Shown here one piece after another: positions 37,591 through 41,126 of a DNA stretch of 41,126 bases. The DNA comes from Prevotellaceae bacterium (GTDB taxonomy: Bacteria > Bacteroidota > Bacteroidia > Bacteroidales > UBA932), in NCBI GenBank assembly GCA_031267135.1, contig JAIRZQ010000077.1, positions 1-41,126 of the forward strand, in the 5' to 3' direction. The notes below the pieces were generated by a model, which saw nothing but the letters and a program-made list of their open reading frames with translations, ran no database searches and was not told where the DNA came from. Position numbers and translations under genes: made by a program. Position 1 is the first letter of the stretch. Each line of letters opens with the position of its first letter.

Positions 37591-39744
37591 ATGGAAGATA
37601 ATGATAAGAATCAGTCAAACAATAAAATAAATGCTATTTTTAATGTATTTAAATCCAAACCCAACCAAAACTTTAATTACAAACAGGTAGCGCGCGCCGT
37701 TGGCGCCGAAACAGACGAAGAACGCAAGCAGATACTGGAAATTTTGAAAGAATTTACTCGACAGAAAACGCTTCGCCGTACAACTAAAGGAAAATTCAGG
37801 CTGAACGTTCAGCAAAAATCACAGCAGCGGCGCATAAAACGAGTAATCACAGGATGCGTTGACATGACAGCAAGCGGATATGCCTTTATTATTTCCGACG
37901 ATGTCGAAAAAGATGTTTTTGTTTCACAGCATAATCTTAATCATGCTTTGCACAACGATTTGGTAAAGGTAAATCTATATAATACAAAAAGAACAAATCG
38001 TTTCGAAGGTGAAGTGATTGAGGTTTTGGAACGTTCAAAGCAAAATTTTGTAGGAAAAGTTGAAATATCAGGCAAAAACGGATTTTTAATTCCCGACAGC
38101 CGTCAAATGCCTCACGAAATTTTTATTCCTGCCGATAAATTAAACAGTGCCCAAAACGGACAGAAAGTCGTTGGCAGAATTACCGACTGGGCAAAAAACA
38201 TGCGCAGTCCTATCGGCGAAATTATTGATGTGCTTGGCAATTATGGCGAAAACGATACCGAAATGCACGCAATTCTTGCCGAATACGATCTACCTTATCG
38301 TTTCCCGACAAAACTTGATGAGATTGCCAAACAGATAAGCGAAAATATTACCGGCACCGATTATGCCGAACGTCGCGATTTCAGAGAAATTACAACATTT
38401 ACAATCGACCCTGCCGATGCAAAGGATTTTGATGATGCCCTGTCGTTTCGCATCATAAAGAACGGAAAATATGAAGTAGGCGTTCATATTGCCGATGTTA
38501 CCCATTACGTTTTGCCCGATGCGCCAATCGACAAAGAGGCTGCCGAACGTGCAACGTCCGTTTATCTGGTCGACAGAACCATTCCGATGCTGCCCGAACG
38601 ACTGTCGAATTTTATCTGTTCGTTGCGTCCAAACGAAGAAAAACTTTGTTTCTCGGCAGTTTTTCAGTTAGATGAAAAAGCAAACATAATCGACGAATGG
38701 TTTGGTCGCACGGTGATATATTCAAATCGCCGCTTCACTTACGACGAAGCTCAAAAGATAATCGAAACCAAACAGGGCGATTTGTGCAGCGAAATTCTGA
38801 TACTCGACAAACTTGCAAAAATATTACGGGCAAAGCGATTTAAGGCAGGAGCAATGAATTTTGAACGTACCGAAGCTAAATTTATTCTCGACGAAAAAGG
38901 AAAACCATTAAGTTTATATTTCAAAGAAAGTAAGGATTCAAACAATCTTATAGAAGAATTTATGCTGCTTGCCAATCGCAAGGTGGCGGAATACATAGGA
39001 AAATCGCAAGCAGGCAAAAAGCCGAAAACATTTGTTTATCGCGTACACGATACTCCCGACGAAACGAAATTCAACAAGCTGAAAGAATTTGTAAAGCGTT
39101 TCGGATATACAGTCAAACCAGCGTCCGACAAAGATATTTCGCGTGAATTGAATAAATTAATGACTGACGTAAAAAACAAGCCTGAAGCCAATCTCGTCGA
39201 AACGCTTGCTCTGCGCTCGATGGCAAAGGCAACTTATTCGATTGACAATATCGGACATTACGGGCTGGCTTTTCCGTTTTATACGCATTTCACATCGCCA
39301 ATTCGCCGTTATCCCGATATGATGGTTCACCGACTTTTGGCTCAATATCTCAACAAAGCAAAAAGCGCCGAAAGAAATTATTATCAGGAAATGTGCAAAC
39401 ATTCGTCGACAATGGAACAGCGTGCAACAGATGCAGAACGCGCTTCGATAAAATATAAAATGGTTGAATTTATGCAGGACAAAGTTGGTTGTCAGTACGA
39501 AGGAATAATAACGGCCGTAACCGAATGGGGGATTTATGTCGAAATTTGCGAAAATAAAATCGAAGGAATGATTTCGATACGCGGAATGAATGACGATTAT
39601 TATTATTTTGATGAAGAAAATTACTGCGTTACAGGCAGAATGCACGACAAAAAATATACGCTTGGCGACAAAGTCCGCATAAAAGTTGTTCGCAGCGACC
39701 TCGAACGCAAGCAAATTGATTTTGTAATGATTGCAGAAGAATAA
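37591..39744 (+). CDS. rnr: Ribonuclease R
   Basis: DPADAKDFDDALSFR, TIPMLPERLSNFICSLRPNEEKLCFS, HFTSPIRRYPDMMVHRLL, C-terminal S1 domain. Confidence 0.96.
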   Translation: MEDNDKNQSNNKINAIFNVFKSKPNQNFNYKQVARAVGAETDEERKQILEILKEFTRQKTLRRTTKGKFRLNVQQKSQQRRIKRVITGCVDMTASGYAFIISDDVEKDVFVSQHNLNHALHNDLVKVNLYNTKRTNRFEGEVIEVLERSKQNFVGKVEISGKNGFLIPDSRQMPHEIFIPADKLNSAQNGQKVVGRITDWAKNMRSPIGEIIDVLGNYGENDTEMHAILAEYDLPYRFPTKLDEIAKQISENITGTDYAERRDFREITTFTIDPADAKDFDDALSFRIIKNGKYEVGVHIADVTHYVLPDAPIDKEAAERATSVYLVDRTIPMLPERLSNFICSLRPNEEKLCFSAVFQLDEKANIIDEWFGRTVIYSNRRFTYDEAQKIIETKQGDLCSEILILDKLAKILRAKRFKAGAMNFERTEAKFILDEKGKPLSLYFKESKDSNNLIEEFMLLANRKVAEYIGKSQAGKKPKTFVYRVHDTPDETKFNKLKEFVKRFGYTVKPASDKDISRELNKLMTDVKNKPEANLVETLALRSMAKATYSIDNIGHYGLAFPFYTHFTSPIRRYPDMMVHRLLAQYLNKAKSAERNYYQEMCKHSSTMEQRATDAERASIKYKMVEFMQDKVGCQYEGIITAVTEWGIYVEICENKIEGMISIRGMNDDYYYFDEENYCVTGRMHDKKYTLGDKVRIKVVRSDLERKQIDFVMIAEE

Positions 39745-39962
39745 TTTAAAAGCATCCCGGATTATATTCATAAGCGTAAAATTGTAACCTGCATATTGTA
39801 TTTTCTTTAAATTTGTATTAAATCAAACCGATAAAATAAAATACTTTAAAGAATGAAAACGGTTAAGCGATAGAAACTAAAATTAATGAGAAATTATTGA
39901 ATAAAAATATGTTGACAAAAGATAGCAAACGTTTTAATTTACAAGTACGTTAGTTAAATCTA

Positions 39963-40548
39963 TGCACTTTGAGTGCAAGACTTTAGTTTTTATAAATCTC
40001 TTCATACCTTTGCAAAAAAAAGCAAATGGAAAACAGACACGGTTCCCACAGCGTATATAGTTTGCAAGTTCACCTTGTATGGATAACCAAATATCGTTAT
40101 CAAGTATTGCAAGGCGAGATACAGCAGCGCTGTCGAGAGATTATTCGCCAGAGTTGTAATACGTTGGATATTCAAATAATCAAGGGAGTAATAAGTAAAG
40201 ATCATATACATTTGCATATAAGCTATTCGCCCCAACTGAATATAAGTGAAACAGTAAAACGCTTAAAGGGACGAAGTTTTCGCTTATTGATGCAAGAATA
40301 TCCGGAGCTTCATCGTCGCTATTGGGGCAGTCATTTTTTTTGTATTGGTTATGGTTGCTGGAGCGTAGGGAATATTACGGAAGAAATACTGTCCAACTAC
40401 CTGAATCACCACAAAGAGCAGCCTAATGGAGATGAGAATTTCATTCTGGAATAATTTCAAAGCACTTTAGTTTTCGTTTTCCAATCGGCTTTAGCCGAAA
40501 CCGGCGAATTTCATTCGCAATCCCAACCTATGGATTTCCAATCCATAG
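39963..40548 (+). mobile_element. Probable extent of the IS200/IS605-like element with hairpin ends
   Basis: Left-end hairpin TGCACTttgAGTGCA (39963-39977). Right-end hairpins TCGGCTTTAGCCGA (40485-40498), GCGAATttcATTCGC (40504-40518) and CTATGGATTtccAATCCATAG (40528-40548). Exact cleavage sites not determined. Confidence 0.55.
40026..40454 (+). mobile_element. tnpA: IS200/IS605-family Y1 transposase (TnpA)
   Basis: SVYSLQVHLVWITKYRYQVL, HUH motif DHIHLHISY, RYWGSHFFCIGYGCWSVGNITEEILSNYLNHH. Confidence 0.92.
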
Positions 40549-40670
40549 TATTTGAGTTTTTGCAATTAAAAACTTTAACATATTAGCACATAGGTAATAT
40601 TAATTAATGGTTCAATCCTAGATTAGAAATGATTATCTTTGCACTATCATTTTTAAATCATTGGTTGTCA

Positions 40671-41126
40671 ATGCAAAACAAGTATATGTATCATTCAAAA
40701 ATCAGCAGTCGAAAATTCAGAGAAATTTTGAAGTATTTTTGTCTTGAAATTGATGCGGAAAAGACGGCAATTTTAGTCAATCTAAACCTCAATACCGCTC
40801 ATCGTATTTTCGGTAAAATTAGGGAGCGGATTGCAGAAATTTGTGAGGCTGAAAGTCCGTTTGAAAATGGCGAAATAGAACTCGATGAAAGTTATTTCGG
40901 TGCGCGGCGAGTTCGCGGCATACGAGGGGTGGAGCAAAAGGAAAAACACCTGTTTTTGGAATGTTGAAACGAGGCGACAAGGTGTACAGATAGTCAGAAA
41001 TTGCTCTATGAATGAATTAATGCCCATTATTAAAGGAAAGGCAGATGAAAATTCTGTCATTTATACAGACGGTTTTAAGAGTTATAACGGACTGGCTGAT
41101 TATGGTTACAAGAGGCATTTCCGTAT
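40671..41126 (+). pseudogene. IS1595-like (ISXO2-type) transposase, frameshifted, runs off the window
   Basis: MQNKYMYHSKISSRKFREILKYFCLEIDAEK...GEIELDESYFGARRVRGIRG, then the frame shifts to GAKGKTPVFGMLKRGDKVY and again to QIVRNCSMNELMPIIKGKADENSVIYTDGFKSYNGLADYGYKRHFR. Confidence 0.85.

Noticed and set aside
39157-39771. 204-aa minus-strand ORF opposite rnr
   Set aside because: Antisense shadow of RNase R.

Overview
This is a chromosomal window from a low-GC Bacteroidota (Bacteroidales-like) genome. The housekeeping backbone includes secDF, ileS, a DksA-like gene, lspA, metG, topA, a type IX secretion core operon (porP/sprF-gldK-gldL-gldM-gldN), SUI1/YciH, DUF4271, hemD, rnpA, yidD, groES/groEL and rnr. 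Accessory DNA lies mostly at 1-9.5 kb, 13.3-13.8 kb, 19.2-21.4 kb and 40-41 kb. It holds decayed IS elements, palindromic repeats and a 42-bp minisatellite. The most unusual locus is 4.7-8.8 kb: a predicted secreted or lipidated papain-fold cysteine protease with a Gly-rich linker and an InlB-like beta repeat, followed on the same strand by five tandem paralogous ~140-aa secreted proteins. Each paralog sits in a ~515-522 bp unit, most with a conserved hairpin and a TAnnTTTG promoter-like box. The layout resembles protease/inhibitor loci such as staphopain/staphostatin, but the function is inferred. Other points of interest are a Fic protein with a substituted catalytic motif and a substituted inhibitory motif, a 6S-like structured RNA candidate at ~9.33-9.50 kb, and a nested inverted-repeat region at 1.02-1.19 kb. 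All calls come from reading the sequence and the supplied ORFs; no database search was run.
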